Program-made: the position numbers and the translations under genes
Assembly (NCBI RefSeq): GCF_003002895.1
Contig: NZ_PVTI01000024.1
Span: forward strand, 1 to 61,892
From: Knoellia remsis
GTDB lineage: Bacteria; Actinomycetota; Actinomycetes; Actinomycetales; Dermatophilaceae
Direction of reading: 5' to 3'
Length of the DNA stretch: 61,892 bases
Shown here: piece after piece, positions 43,544 through 51,894 of the stretch
How the letters are laid out: every line of letters starts with the position of its first letter
Numbering within the stretch: the stretch's first letter is position 1
The notes under the pieces: generated by a model
Seen by the model: the letters and a program-made list of their open reading frames with translations, nothing else
What the model was told of the DNA's origin: nothing
Databases searched by the model: none

Positions 43544-45128
43544 CCCAATCGGACGTACTAGAACCGCTGACATCGGTAGATGTTGGTTCGGGTACGAGGG
43601 CGGCGAACGGCTCAGCGAGCCGGATCGTCGCCCTTTCGTCTTCGCTGATCTCGATGCCGTTGGTCAGTGCTTGGTTGGCCAGGCGCTTGCCTTGGTCGTC
43701 GGTGCGGGCGTAGAGGGTGGCGCAGTCGACCAGCAGGCTGAGCGCGGTGCTCAGTTGCTTGCGTGATCCCTCGTGCTGGTCGTGCTCGGTCGCGAGCCTG
43801 CGGTCGATGTCCGCAAGGCCGGTGCGGATGCGGTCTTGGTGACGCTTGAGGGTCTCCAAGTCGATCGCGTCGGCGAAGTGCGCGGCGAGCAGCTTGTCGC
43901 TCTCGTTCTGGAGGCGCTGACGGTTCGCGGTCAGTTCGGCCAGTTCGTCAGAGCGGGAGGCGAGGCGTTCATCGAACGCGGCCTCGACCTGTGCCGCGAG
44001 CGCGGCGTAATCCTCTTCGGTGATCGCGATCTCGCGGTAGCAGTCAGCAACGAGTTGCTCGGCGATCCCAACCGGCACCGCGCGGCGGGTGCAGCTCTTC
44101 CGCTTCGAGGTTCGCCCGGAGCAGACGTAGTAGGCGTAGCGGACGCCCTGACGGTTGGCCGGGAAGTCCAGCTGCATCCGCGACCCGCACGACCCGCAGA
44201 ACAGCGAGCCTTTCAGGTAGTGGTCGTGGGTGCGTCGCCGTTCGGAGGCTTTCTTGCGCGAGTCGAGCAACCGTTGCACCTGTTGCCAGGTCTCGACATC
44301 GACCAACGGCTCGTGCGTGCCGGTCTGTTCCGCGCGTTTGTAGCGGACGATCCCGATGTAGTACGGGTTGCGCAGCAGATCGAAGAACGTCGAGCGCCCA
44401 ACCGGGCCCGAGGGTCGCTTCGGGGTCGGCACGCTGGTCAGCCCGCGCGCGGTCACGTCCGCGAGCAGATCAACGACGGTGCGTTCCCTGGCGGCGTACT
44501 GCTCGAACACCCACCGCACCAGCGGTGCGCGTTCGGCGTCGATCTCGACGGTGCGGTACTCGCGGCCCTGCTCATCACGCTTGCGGACGTTGAGGTAGCC
44601 GATCGGGGCGCGCATCGGGGTGCCGCCGGTCTCGAACTTCTGCGTCAACCCCTTGGTGACCTCAGTGGCGAGATTCTTGGAGTAGAACTCCGCGATGGAC
44701 GACATGATGCCGTGCAGCAGCATCCCCGAGGGCGTCTCGTCGATGTTCTCCGTCGCCGATACCAACGTCACGCCCGCCTCGACCAGACGACGATGAATCT
44801 CCACATCATCGAGCCGGTTCCGGGCGAGGCGGTCGACCTTGTGCACGATGCAGTAGGTCACCTGATGGGTGGCGATGTACTCCAGCATCCGTTGCAGGTC
44901 GGGCCGGTCGGCGGAGCGTGCGGACTCCCCGGCGTCCACGAACTCGGCCACGATCCGGGCGCCGAGGTCTTCTGCCTTGCGAGCGTTCGCCTGACGTTGG
45001 GCGGGGATCGAGAATCCCTCGTCACGCCCGCCCTTGGACGCCTGCTCTTTGGTCGAGACCCGCTGATAGGTCACCGCCGTCAACAGCGGCGCGGTGCCGG
45101 TCTCCGTCATAGGCATCGTCAGAGTCAT
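43503..45128 (-). CDS. Large serine recombinase (integrase)
   Basis: 541 residues. Resolvase-type catalytic domain with nucleophile Ser25 in YQRVSTKEQ and the SIPAQRQ, DRLARNRLDD and SGMLLHGIMSSIAEF blocks. The recombinase domain follows (APIGYLNVRKRD, VGRSTFFDLLRNPYYIGIV). A zinc ribbon (SLFCGSCGSRMQL, then YVCSGRTSKRKSC) and a coiled-coil stretch (about 400-470) complete the large-serine-integrase layout. The ATG at 45128 has AAGGAG upstream. The C-terminus DVKGLEPLTSRV is encoded by the antisense of the tRNA-Val 3' half, and the stop codon falls in its anticodon loop. Most integrases that end this way are tyrosine recombinases, so a serine enzyme at a tRNA is less common. Confidence 0.94.
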   Translation of the reverse strand: MTLTMPMTETGTAPLLTAVTYQRVSTKEQASKGGRDEGFSIPAQRQANARKAEDLGARIVAEFVDAGESARSADRPDLQRMLEYIATHQVTYCIVHKVDRLARNRLDDVEIHRRLVEAGVTLVSATENIDETPSGMLLHGIMSSIAEFYSKNLATEVTKGLTQKFETGGTPMRAPIGYLNVRKRDEQGREYRTVEIDAERAPLVRWVFEQYAARERTVVDLLADVTARGLTSVPTPKRPSGPVGRSTFFDLLRNPYYIGIVRYKRAEQTGTHEPLVDVETWQQVQRLLDSRKKASERRRTHDHYLKGSLFCGSCGSRMQLDFPANRQGVRYAYYVCSGRTSKRKSCTRRAVPVGIAEQLVADCYREIAITEEDYAALAAQVEAAFDERLASRSDELAELTANRQRLQNESDKLLAAHFADAIDLETLKRHQDRIRTGLADIDRRLATEHDQHEGSRKQLSTALSLLVDCATLYARTDDQGKRLANQALTNGIEISEDERATIRLAEPFAALVPEPTSTDVSGSSTSDWVDVKGLEPLTSRV

Positions 45129-45363
45129 GGTCGTCTCCTTGCTCGTCCGCCGATGTGCAGGCGGGCGTCGAGTTCTCACTGGTGTGCTGGTCACCGATGC
45201 GACGCTGCTGCTCATCAAGCTCGTGAGCGTGGAGTTCATCCGCGATGTACAGAACCAGCGCGATCAGTCGCTTGTTGTCAGGCTTCGGGCGCAGCCGAGG
45301 TTCGGCTGAGATACGCCGACCCGTGCTCGTCACCCGGTAGTGCTTCATGTACTCCAGGTGCAC
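45022..45363 (-). CDS. Small hypothetical upstream of the recombinase
   Basis: 113 residues. The first 50 look like real protein (GRRISAEPRLRPKPDNKRLI, then ALVLYIADELHAHE) and resemble short proteins that often precede recombinase genes in actinobacterial elements. The second half is Asp/Arg/Gly-rich and overlaps the recombinase gene by 107 bp in another frame, so the true end or the recombinase start may differ. An ATG at 45348 (MKHYRV) is an alternative start, with GGAG close before it. Function unknown. Confidence 0.55.
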   Translation of the reverse strand: MHLEYMKHYRVTSTGRRISAEPRLRPKPDNKRLIALVLYIADELHAHELDEQQRRIGDQHTSENSTPACTSADEQGDDHDSDDAYDGDRHRAAVDGGDLSAGLDQRAGVQGRA

Positions 45364-45683
45364 GCTCGTTCCGCCGCCGCTGGATGCGTTCGTGTCGACG
45401 GGCGGCGATGAGGCGGGCGAGGCTGATGGGGCCGTAGATGAGGAACTTGAAGGTGTTGTAGATGCACAGCAGCACGATCAGGTGCAGCCAGCCGGGAGCG
45501 CCATTGTCGATGAGGGTGGTGCACCAGTAGGCGATGGCGAAGTAGACGACTGACAGCAGCATCGCTGGTGCGCCCCACTTGAGACCTCGCCGGGTGCGCA
45601 GCGCGTCGAGCAGGATGTTGGTAGGCATCCAGGTACGCAGGAACATGCGGATACGGATGCTGGTGCCAGATCAGTCGAAGCAT
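45278..45683 (-). pseudogene. Small ICE membrane protein, probably frameshifted at its N-terminus
   Basis: From 45646 the frame encodes MFLRTWMPTNILLDALRTRR and two or three hydrophobic segments (AMLLSVVYFAIAYWCTTLI and LIVLLCIYNTFKFLIYG), a pattern seen in small membrane proteins of actinobacterial integrative elements. That ATG has no ribosome site. An ATG at 45683 does (GGGAGG, 9 nt upstream) and starts MLRLIW, the type of N-terminus I expect for this family, but its frame shifts out before 45650. A one-base indel between 45650 and 45670 would join them. The last 30 residues overlap the next gene and may be run-on sequence. Confidence 0.55.
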
Positions 45684-45888
45684 GATCAAGTCCTCCCAAG
45701 CGGCGACGCCTTGATGGGATGGACTTGCCTGGGCGGTTCCCTGGCTCGTCATGCCGCCTCCACAGGGGTGACGGCCTAGTTGGTAATAAATCGCCTGCGC
45801 CTTGATCCTACCCGCTTCGGTCGGACTCGGGAAGAGCAGCCGGGGCGGGCCGTTGGGCGGTGTGCACCTGCCGCGTGGGAGGTGCGGC

Positions 45889-46611
45889 ATGGAGCACGAG
45901 GGGCAGTTGGCGTTCGACTTCGAGGAGTTCGAGCGTGAGGAGGCCCGTGCCCGGCTGCACGAGTGGGCGGGCGCGCCGTTGCACTTCACCACGGACTACT
46001 ACCCACCCGCGATGCTGGATGAGGCGTTCGCGCACTGGCGGTTCCTCAACGGTGACTTCGGTTCGTTCGGCCGCAGCCACATGTGGCATCGCAGCATCAG
46101 CGGCGGCACGGTGGAGTTCGGGGAGCACCGCGCCGAGTCGTTCACCGCCGATCTGCGTCCCGAGCCGGGCGCGGAGGGGCCGGGCGATCTGCTGACGATG
46201 GTGGTGTGCGAGCCGTGTGAGTGGCACTCGCCCGCCGGCAGCGAGAACGAGGCGGTCGAGGCGTGGCACGACCACGCCGTACCGGGGTGGCGCGAGCTGC
46301 CGGTGGTTCCGCGTCAGGTGCGGGTGCGCTCGGAAACGGGACTGACGAAGGTCGCGCTGCGGTGGATCGAACAGCGATACCCGGCGCACATGCAGGTGCC
46401 CGGCGCGCCGATCATCACCGAACGCGCACAGTACGGCACCCGGCATGTGGCCGGGTATTCGCCGTGGGGCGGCTACGACCTGTCGGCTACCGCCCTGGAG
46501 CGCCCGGCCCGCACGCAGCCGGGCCGCTCCATCCGGCGGGAAGCGGCCTGGTTCGAGTCGGCGCAGCCTGCGGCATCCGCGGCGCGGCGCGGGCGGGTGC
46601 TCGGGGACTGA
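45889..46611 (+). CDS. ICE-associated hypothetical protein (DUF6349-like)
   Basis: 240-residue cytosolic protein starting GQLAFDFEEFEREEAR, with HFTTDYYPPAMLDEAFAHW, GDFGSFGRSHMWHRSI and a C-terminal WGGYDLSATALERP. The composition and motifs match DUF6349-type proteins found in actinobacterial plasmids and integrative elements; no function is established. GGGAGG lies 8 nt before the ATG. It is transcribed rightward into the strong hairpin at 46627-46657. The 205 bp between it and the small membrane protein start include an AT-rich patch (TAGTTGGTAATAAAT) that may hold promoters. Confidence 0.7.
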   Translation: MEHEGQLAFDFEEFEREEARARLHEWAGAPLHFTTDYYPPAMLDEAFAHWRFLNGDFGSFGRSHMWHRSISGGTVEFGEHRAESFTADLRPEPGAEGPGDLLTMVVCEPCEWHSPAGSENEAVEAWHDHAVPGWRELPVVPRQVRVRSETGLTKVALRWIEQRYPAHMQVPGAPIITERAQYGTRHVAGYSPWGGYDLSATALERPARTQPGRSIRREAAWFESAQPAASAARRGRVLGD

Positions 46612-46626
46612 CCCCCACACAGGAGC

Positions 46627-46657
46627 GTGGGGCCGAACCGTGCTGGTTCGGCCCCAC
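46627..46657. terminator. Bidirectional hairpin between convergent island genes
   Basis: GTGGGGCCGAACC and GGTTCGGCCCCAC form a perfect 13-bp stem with loop GTGCT. It lies 15 bp after the DUF6349-like stop and 18 bp from the end of the convergent gene at 46676. Confidence 0.8.
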
Positions 46658-46675
46658 CGATGTGCGCGTAGACGT

Positions 46676-47275
46676 TCAGGTGATCTCGCCGGTGTCGGGG
46701 TCGAGGCTGGCGTAGAAGTCCTCCTCGGTCTGGCGGCGACGTTCGACGTCGGCGATGACGAAGGCCACGAAGTCTTCGTCGCGGTCGGTGATCGGGGTGT
46801 CCTCGATCGGTTCGGCGTCGTCCTCGCCGGGCCAGACGGTCTGGCGGGTGGGCCGGTCGCGGTCGAGGCGGGTGCCGCACGCGGCGACCCAATCGCGCAG
46901 CCGCTGCCGGGCGTCGGCGAAGTCCCGATGCCAGCCGATCGGTGCCGACCCGTTCTGCTGCGGGTCATACGCGCACAGCCAGTGCGTGTGCAACGCGCTC
47001 AGTTCCCAGTGCAGTTCCGGATGCCGGTGCCACATCGGAGGGATCACCGATGCGGGCAGGCCATAGGTGGCGCGAAGCCAGTTGACCCACTGGTTCAGCT
47101 CCAGCCACGCCGCCTCCGCGTCATCGGCGGTCAGCAGGTGCCAGTTGATCGGGCCGGGCGGCTCATCCAGCATCGGCCCGAGATCGCCGCGTGGGGGCAT
47201 CGATGCCGGGTTGAGGTCGGGATCGGGCCTGTCCTCGGGCTCCTCGTCCGCCACGGGAGTGTGATCGTCGCTCAT
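46676..47275 (-). CDS. Hypothetical ICE protein (DUF4913-like)
   Basis: 199 residues. Acidic N-terminus (ADEEPEDRPDPDLNP), then a Trp-rich core (LELNQWVNWLRATYG, PPMWHRHPELHWELSALHTH, PIGWHRDFADARQRLRDWV) resembling DUF4913 proteins of actinobacterial conjugative elements, and an acidic tail. No membrane segment. Function unknown. It follows ssb by 12 bp on the same strand, so the helicase-ssb-hypothetical order is probably one operon. Confidence 0.65.
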   Translation of the reverse strand: MSDDHTPVADEEPEDRPDPDLNPASMPPRGDLGPMLDEPPGPINWHLLTADDAEAAWLELNQWVNWLRATYGLPASVIPPMWHRHPELHWELSALHTHWLCAYDPQQNGSAPIGWHRDFADARQRLRDWVAACGTRLDRDRPTRQTVWPGEDDAEPIEDTPITDRDEDFVAFVIADVERRRQTEEDFYASLDPDTGEIT

Positions 47276-47287
47276 GGCTGGCTCCGT

Positions 47288-47746
47288 TCAGTGGCCCAGC
47301 GTCGCAGGCTCGCGTACCTGAGCGGACTGCTCAGGACGCTCGAACGCCTGGCTGCGCTCGGTGCCCATCGCTTCGCGGGCGGCACCACCGCGCGGCTCAC
47401 GGTTGATGGCCAACCGGGTGGTCACCGGGTTCGGAGTGAGCGTGTCGGCCCGGAACTCCTCTCGTTCCTCGCCGGTGACGCGATCGGTGAACTTCTTGAA
47501 CTGTCCGGTGGCGATGAAGTCGTCCCCCTTCTTGAACATCTCCATCGCTGCTTCGGCGGCCTTGTAGCGAATCGCGAGGTCGTGGTAAGTCCGGCCCGTG
47601 TTGGTGAACCTGCCGTCGTCCTCACGTCGCCAGTGGTCGACGCCGACACGCGCGTAGAACCTTGGCGTGCCGGTTTCCTCGCTGGTAGTCAGTCTCGGGT
47701 CGCCGGCGATGTGGCCGACCATGATGACGCCGCTCTTGATGCCCAT
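47288..47746 (-). CDS. ssb: Single-stranded DNA-binding protein
   Basis: 152 residues with an OB fold (VGHIAGDPRLTTSEE, RFYARVGVDHWRRED, GDDFIATGQFKKF). The C-terminus lacks the canonical acidic DDxPF tip, ending in REPATLGH, as in many element-encoded SSBs. Ribosome site GGAGG 7 nt before the ATG. Likely protects transfer or replication intermediates of the element. Confidence 0.88.
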   Translation of the reverse strand: MGIKSGVIMVGHIAGDPRLTTSEETGTPRFYARVGVDHWRREDDGRFTNTGRTYHDLAIRYKAAEAAMEMFKKGDDFIATGQFKKFTDRVTGEEREEFRADTLTPNPVTTRLAINREPRGGAAREAMGTERSQAFERPEQSAQVREPATLGH

Positions 47747-47809
47747 CGCATTTCCTCCTGCCTGTTCACGCCCGCGTTCGTGCGGTCGTTCTGGCAGCTA
47801 GGTGCTCGG

Positions 47810-49247
47810 TCACAGCCTCCGTGGGCTCAGGTCGTGTGCCGTGCTGTCGGTGGGTACGACAGCCGCCGTCATTGCCGGGCTCCGTTGCGGGTCGGGACGC
47901 ACGCCGAGCGCGGGCCGATGCGCCCGTACCGCCTCGACGGTGAGCGCCGGTTCACGCCCAGGCTCGGGTTCCGATTCGGGTCGGGAGTCGTGGTCGATGT
48001 CGTCTTGCATCGCGGCCAGTTGGGTCTCGTTTCGGGCGAGGTCTTTCTCGGCGTCTGCGAGGGCCTCTGCGTGGCGGAAGGGTTGGCCGATGCGTTGCTC
48101 GGCGTCGTCGCGTTCTTGCTCGGCGCTGGTGAGGTCGTCGCGGGCTTGGTCGAGTAGCGAGGGGATGCCGGAGGCGCGGTTCTCGATGCGCTGGATGAGT
48201 CCGACGCCCCCGTCGAGGAAAGCCTGCCGGGTCATGACGAACCCGCTGCGCGGCACTCCGTCGAGTCTGACGGTCACCATAGGTTCGGCCCCGAGCGCCG
48301 GACTGGTTGAGACCGTGACGTCGAAGCCGCTGATCTTGCCGATGGCACCGTAGTCGCGGGAGGCGTAGCGGGGTGCCCATTTCAGATCGGAGTCATGCGC
48401 CCAGGCCGCGAGCGCGTGCGCGGCATCGGCACGTGAGGTGTAGGTGCGGCCACGTAGCTCGATGCGGAACTTCTCGCCGGAGGTATCGGTCACGCGCGGC
48501 AGCACCGATTCGAGGGCTTCAATGTCGGAGGCAGCGCGACGTGCGTGATCGCTGGCGCGGTCGCGGGCATGGGCGAGCATCGACTCGTTGCGGTGGTAGG
48601 CACGCTCCAGGCGAGGCAGCCGTTGCACTTCGGTGTGCACGGTGGAGTGCCCCAGCAGCAGAGGGTTGCCTGAACTGATCGCTTTGGCTTCTGCGGCAGA
48701 GAGTGCGAATGAGTCGATTTCTTCGATCTCGCGGGAGTCGAGGCTGCCGCGCATGAGTTGCGCGATGAACGTGGCTTTGCGTTCGACGCCTTGCCACATG
48801 TAGGAGTCGAACGATCGCTCGGTGACGAACCGGAGGATGCCGACTTCGGGATTCTGGTTGCCTTGGCGCAGGATGCGGCCCTCGCGCTGGGCGATGTCGC
48901 TCGGTCGCCACGGGCAGTCCAGGTGGAAGAGGGCGACGGCTCTGGCTTGGACGTTGGTGCCGACGCCCATCTTCTCGGTCGATCCCATCAGCACCCCGAT
49001 GTGCCCGGCGCGGGCGGCGGCGAACAACCTGGCCTTGTCCACGTCGGTCTTGGCTTCGTGCATGTATCGGATCGACTCGGCGGGCATCCCGCGTGCAATG
49101 AGTTGCGCCCGGAGTTCGTCGTAGGCGTTCCACCGGGTCGGGTTCGGGGTGCCGATGTCGGAGAACACCAACTGCAACGCGCCGCGCACGGGCGACTCCT
49201 GCCCGGTGATCGGGTCGAGGTAGGTGTTGTCTTTCGTCTGTTCCCAG
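47810..49247 (-). pseudogene. ICE helicase/methylase-type protein, 3' part only
   Basis: About 475 residues of the C-terminal half of a large SNF2-type helicase-like protein of actinobacterial elements: QTKDNTYLDPITGQ, LQLVFSDIGTP, MGSTEKMGVGTNVQARA, DCPWRPSDIAQREGRILRQG (motif VI) and a coiled-coil tail. The N-terminal methylase and ATPase motifs I-III are missing. The open frame continues to 49435, but beyond about 49247 it reads through an unrelated gene fragment on the other strand and has no family character. The gene therefore lacks its start and is not expected to be functional. Confidence 0.82.
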
Positions 49248-49408
49248 ACGCCCAGGCCCTGCGCACCGACCGGATTCTCTACGAAGTCGAGCAGACCGGC
49301 GGCGATGTCAGGCGCATCTGCGACCTCTTCGGCATCGGCATCGAGACCGCGCTGCGCTACTCCCACACCGCCACGGGACCGCAGAACATCACGGCCGACA
49401 GTGCGTAG
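49247..49408 (+). pseudogene. 3' fragment of an integrase-like gene
   Basis: About 53 codons without a start: DAQALRTDRILYEVEQTGG, DVRRICDLFGIGIETALRY and a short tail ending in a stop at 49406-49408. The LCDLFG-type stretch resembles the C-terminus of tyrosine-integrase-like proteins of actinobacterial transposons; this is recollection, not a search. It begins exactly where the helicase fragment on the other strand ends. Confidence 0.5.
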
Positions 49409-49461
49409 CCGCCTCAGAAGATGAACCTTCGGCAAACACCACCCAGATGCGCCTCGCCGAC

Positions 49462-49496
49462 TTGCCGCGTGCTTCGATAAGCGTCAATATAGATAC
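49462..49496 (+). promoter_or_regulatory. Leaderless promoter of the arsenic operon
   Basis: TTGCCG (49462-49467) and CAATAT (49485-49490) are separated by 17 bp, and the ATG of trxB follows 6 nt later, so the transcript probably starts at or near the start codon. The region is AT-richer than its surroundings (CAATATAGATACATG). A loose TTCGA...TCGAA symmetry (49473-49504) could be the ArsR operator. Confidence 0.55.
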
Positions 49497-50471
49497 ATGT
49501 CGAATCAAGAGGTCGAGTTGGTCATCGTCGGGTCCGGTCCCGCCGGGTACACCGCAGCGGTCTACGCTGCTCGTGCGGGGCTTGCCCCGGTCGTGATCGC
49601 CGGCTCGGTGACGGCGGGCGGGGCGTTGATGACGACGACCGAGGTGGAGAACTTCCCTGGCTTCGTCGATGGTGTGCAGGGTCCGGAGTTGATGGAGTCG
49701 ATGCGGGCGCAGGCCGAGCGGTTCGGCGCTCAGATCGTCCATGACGACGCGATCCGTCTTGATCTCGACGGTGATGTGAAGATCATCGAGACCGGTGCCG
49801 GGGCTACGTATCTGGCGCGGGCGGTGGTCCTGGCGATGGGCTCCGCGTACCGCAAGCTCGGCCTCCCCGAGGAGGACCGCTTGTCCGGGCATGGGGTGTC
49901 CTGGTGCGCGACGTGCGACGGGTTCTTCTTCCGCGACCAGGAGATCGTCGTGGTCGGCGGCGGGGACTCCGCGATGGAGGAGGCGCTGTTTCTGACGCGG
50001 TTCGCGTCGAAGGTGACCGTCGTGCACCGCCGGGGCGAGTTCCGGGCGTCGAAGATCATGGCGCAGCGCGTGCTGGACGACCCGAAGATCGAGGTCGCCT
50101 GGAACAGCGAGGTCGCCGCGATCCTCGGCGATGAGCAGGTCACCGGGCTCACGCTGCGCGATACCGTCACCGGGGCCGAGCGGAGACTCGACGCGACGGG
50201 GGTGTTCGTCGCGGTCGGGCACGATCCGCGTTCAGAGCTCGTGACCGGCCAGGTCGACACCGACGCGGACGGGTACGTGCGGGTCGCGCACCCGTCGACG
50301 CGGACGAACCTGGCCGGGGTGTTCGCGGCCGGGGATCTCGTCGATCACACGTACCGGCAGGCGATCACCGCCGCGGGTACCGGCTGCGCGGCCGCGCAGG
50401 ACGCCCAGCACTACCTGTCGAACCTCGCGCCCGCCACCTTGCCCGAGCCCGTCCTGGAGGTTTCCGCATGA
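49497..50471 (+). CDS. trxB: Thioredoxin reductase of the arsenic operon
   Basis: 324 residues, NADPH:thioredoxin reductase. FAD fold [19 protein letters not shown], redox pair Cys137/Cys140 in [15 protein letters not shown] fold [19 protein letters not shown] and the C-terminal FAUD motif [20 protein letters not shown] (FAAGD). Full length and intact. Its position at the head of the operon means reductant for the arsenate reductases is made together with them. The trxA start overlaps its stop (ATGA). Confidence 0.95.
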   Translation: MSNQEVELVIVGSGPAGYTAAVYAARAGLAPVVIAGSVTAGGALMTTTEVENFPGFVDGVQGPELMESMRAQAERFGAQIVHDDAIRLDLDGDVKIIETGAGATYLARAVVLAMGSAYRKLGLPEEDRLSGHGVSWCATCDGFFFRDQEIVVVGGGDSAMEEALFLTRFASKVTVVHRRGEFRASKIMAQRVLDDPKIEVAWNSEVAAILGDEQVTGLTLRDTVTGAERRLDATGVFVAVGHDPRSELVTGQVDTDADGYVRVAHPSTRTNLAGVFAAGDLVDHTYRQAITAAGTGCAAAQDAQHYLSNLAPATLPEPVLEVSA

Positions 50472-50794
50472 GCACCGTCACCCCCGTCACCGACGCCACG
50501 TTCCGGGCTGAAGTGCTCGAGTCCGAGCTGCCCGTCGTGGTCGACATCTGGGCGGCCTGGTGCGGGCCGTGTAAGGCGGTCGCCCCGATCCTGGACCAGC
50601 TCGCCGGTGAGTACGCGGGCCGGGTGAAGATCGTGAAGGTCGATGCCGATCAGAACCCCGAGACCGTGACCGCGGCCGGCGTGACCTCGATCCCGACCCT
50701 CGGGTTCTACCGGAACGGGGAACGGGTGGACGTGCTGATCGGCGCGCAGCCGAAGCCCGTCTACGCGACGAAGATCGAGGAGTTGCTCGCATGA
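50468..50794 (+). CDS. trxA: Thioredoxin of the arsenic operon
   Basis: 108 residues with the redox site WCGPC (Cys32, Cys35) and the cis-proline in [11 protein letters not shown]. It passes electrons from TrxB to the downstream ArsC-type reductases. Overlaps at both ends (ATGA with trxB and with acr3) show a tightly coupled operon. Confidence 0.96.
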   Translation: MSTVTPVTDATFRAEVLESELPVVVDIWAAWCGPCKAVAPILDQLAGEYAGRVKIVKVDADQNPETVTAAGVTSIPTLGFYRNGERVDVLIGAQPKPVYATKIEELLA

Positions 50795-51894
50795 CCGACA
50801 CCCTGACCCGCACCGCCCCGAAACGGCTCTCCACCCTCGACAAGTGGCTGCCGCTGTGGATCGGCCTCGCCATGATCGCGGGGCTCCTGCTCGGCCGCTT
50901 CGTGCCCGTGCTCTCCGACGCGCTATCCGCGATGGAGGTCGGCGGGATCTCGGTCCCGATCGGGCTGGGCCTGCTGGTGATGATGTATCCGGTGCTCGCG
51001 AAGGTCCGCTACGACAAGGTCGCCGCCGTCACCGGCGACAAGAAGCTCCTGGTCTCCTCGCTCGTACTGAACTGGCTCGTGGGACCTGCGGTGATGTTCG
51101 CCCTCGCCTGGATCTTCCTGCCGGACCTGCCCGAGTACCGCACCGGCCTGATCATCGTCGGGCTCGCCCGCTGTATCGCGATGGTCGTGATCTGGAACGA
51201 CCTGGCCTGCGGTGACCGGGAGGCCACCGCGGTGCTGGTGGCGATCAACTCGGTGTTCCAGGTCGTCGCGTTCTCCCTGCTGGGCTGGTTCTACCTCACC
51301 GTCCTGCCGGGCTGGCTGGGGCTGGACACGCAAGGGCTAGAGATCTCGGTCTGGCAGATCGCGCTGAATGTGCTCGTCTTCCTCGGCGTCCCGCTGGTCG
51401 CCGGCTTCACCTCCCGCTTCATCGGCGAGAAGCGCAAGGGGCGCGACTGGTACGAGGAGACGTTCCTTCCGAAGGTCGGGCCGTGGGCGCTGTACGGGCT
51501 GCTGTTCACCATCGTGCTGCTCTTCGCCCTCCAAGGCGAACAGGTCACCTCCCGGCCGATGGACGTCGCCCGGATCGCACTTCCCTTGCTGGTGTACTTC
51601 GGGCTGATGTGGTTCGCGGGGCTGCTGCTGGGCAAGGGCATCGGCCTGAGCTACGCGCGATCGACGACGCTCGCGTTCACCGCGGCCGGGAACAACTTCG
51701 AACTGGCCATCGCGGTCGCCATCGGCACCTTCGGCGCGGCCTCCGGGCAGGCCTTGGCGGGGGTCGTCGGCCCGCTCATCGAGGTGCCCGTGTTGGTCGG
51801 GCTCGTCTACGTCTCGCTCTGGGCGGCGAAAGCCTGGTTCCGCACCGACCCCTACGCTATCGAAGCCGGGCATCTTGAATCGAGGACGTCATGA
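50791..51894 (+). CDS. acr3: ACR3-family arsenite efflux permease
   Basis: 367-residue inner-membrane protein with about ten helices that exports As(III) using the proton gradient. Diagnostic features: MMYPVLAKVRYDKV, GLARCIAMVVIWNDLACGDRE with the essential cysteine in the ARC context, and FTAAGNNFELAIAVAIGTFG. Complete. Its stop overlaps the arsR/arsC fusion start (ATGA). Confidence 0.95.
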   Translation: MTDTLTRTAPKRLSTLDKWLPLWIGLAMIAGLLLGRFVPVLSDALSAMEVGGISVPIGLGLLVMMYPVLAKVRYDKVAAVTGDKKLLVSSLVLNWLVGPAVMFALAWIFLPDLPEYRTGLIIVGLARCIAMVVIWNDLACGDREATAVLVAINSVFQVVAFSLLGWFYLTVLPGWLGLDTQGLEISVWQIALNVLVFLGVPLVAGFTSRFIGEKRKGRDWYEETFLPKVGPWALYGLLFTIVLLFALQGEQVTSRPMDVARIALPLLVYFGLMWFAGLLLGKGIGLSYARSTTLAFTAAGNNFELAIAVAIGTFGAASGQALAGVVGPLIEVPVLVGLVYVSLWAAKAWFRTDPYAIEAGHLESRTS

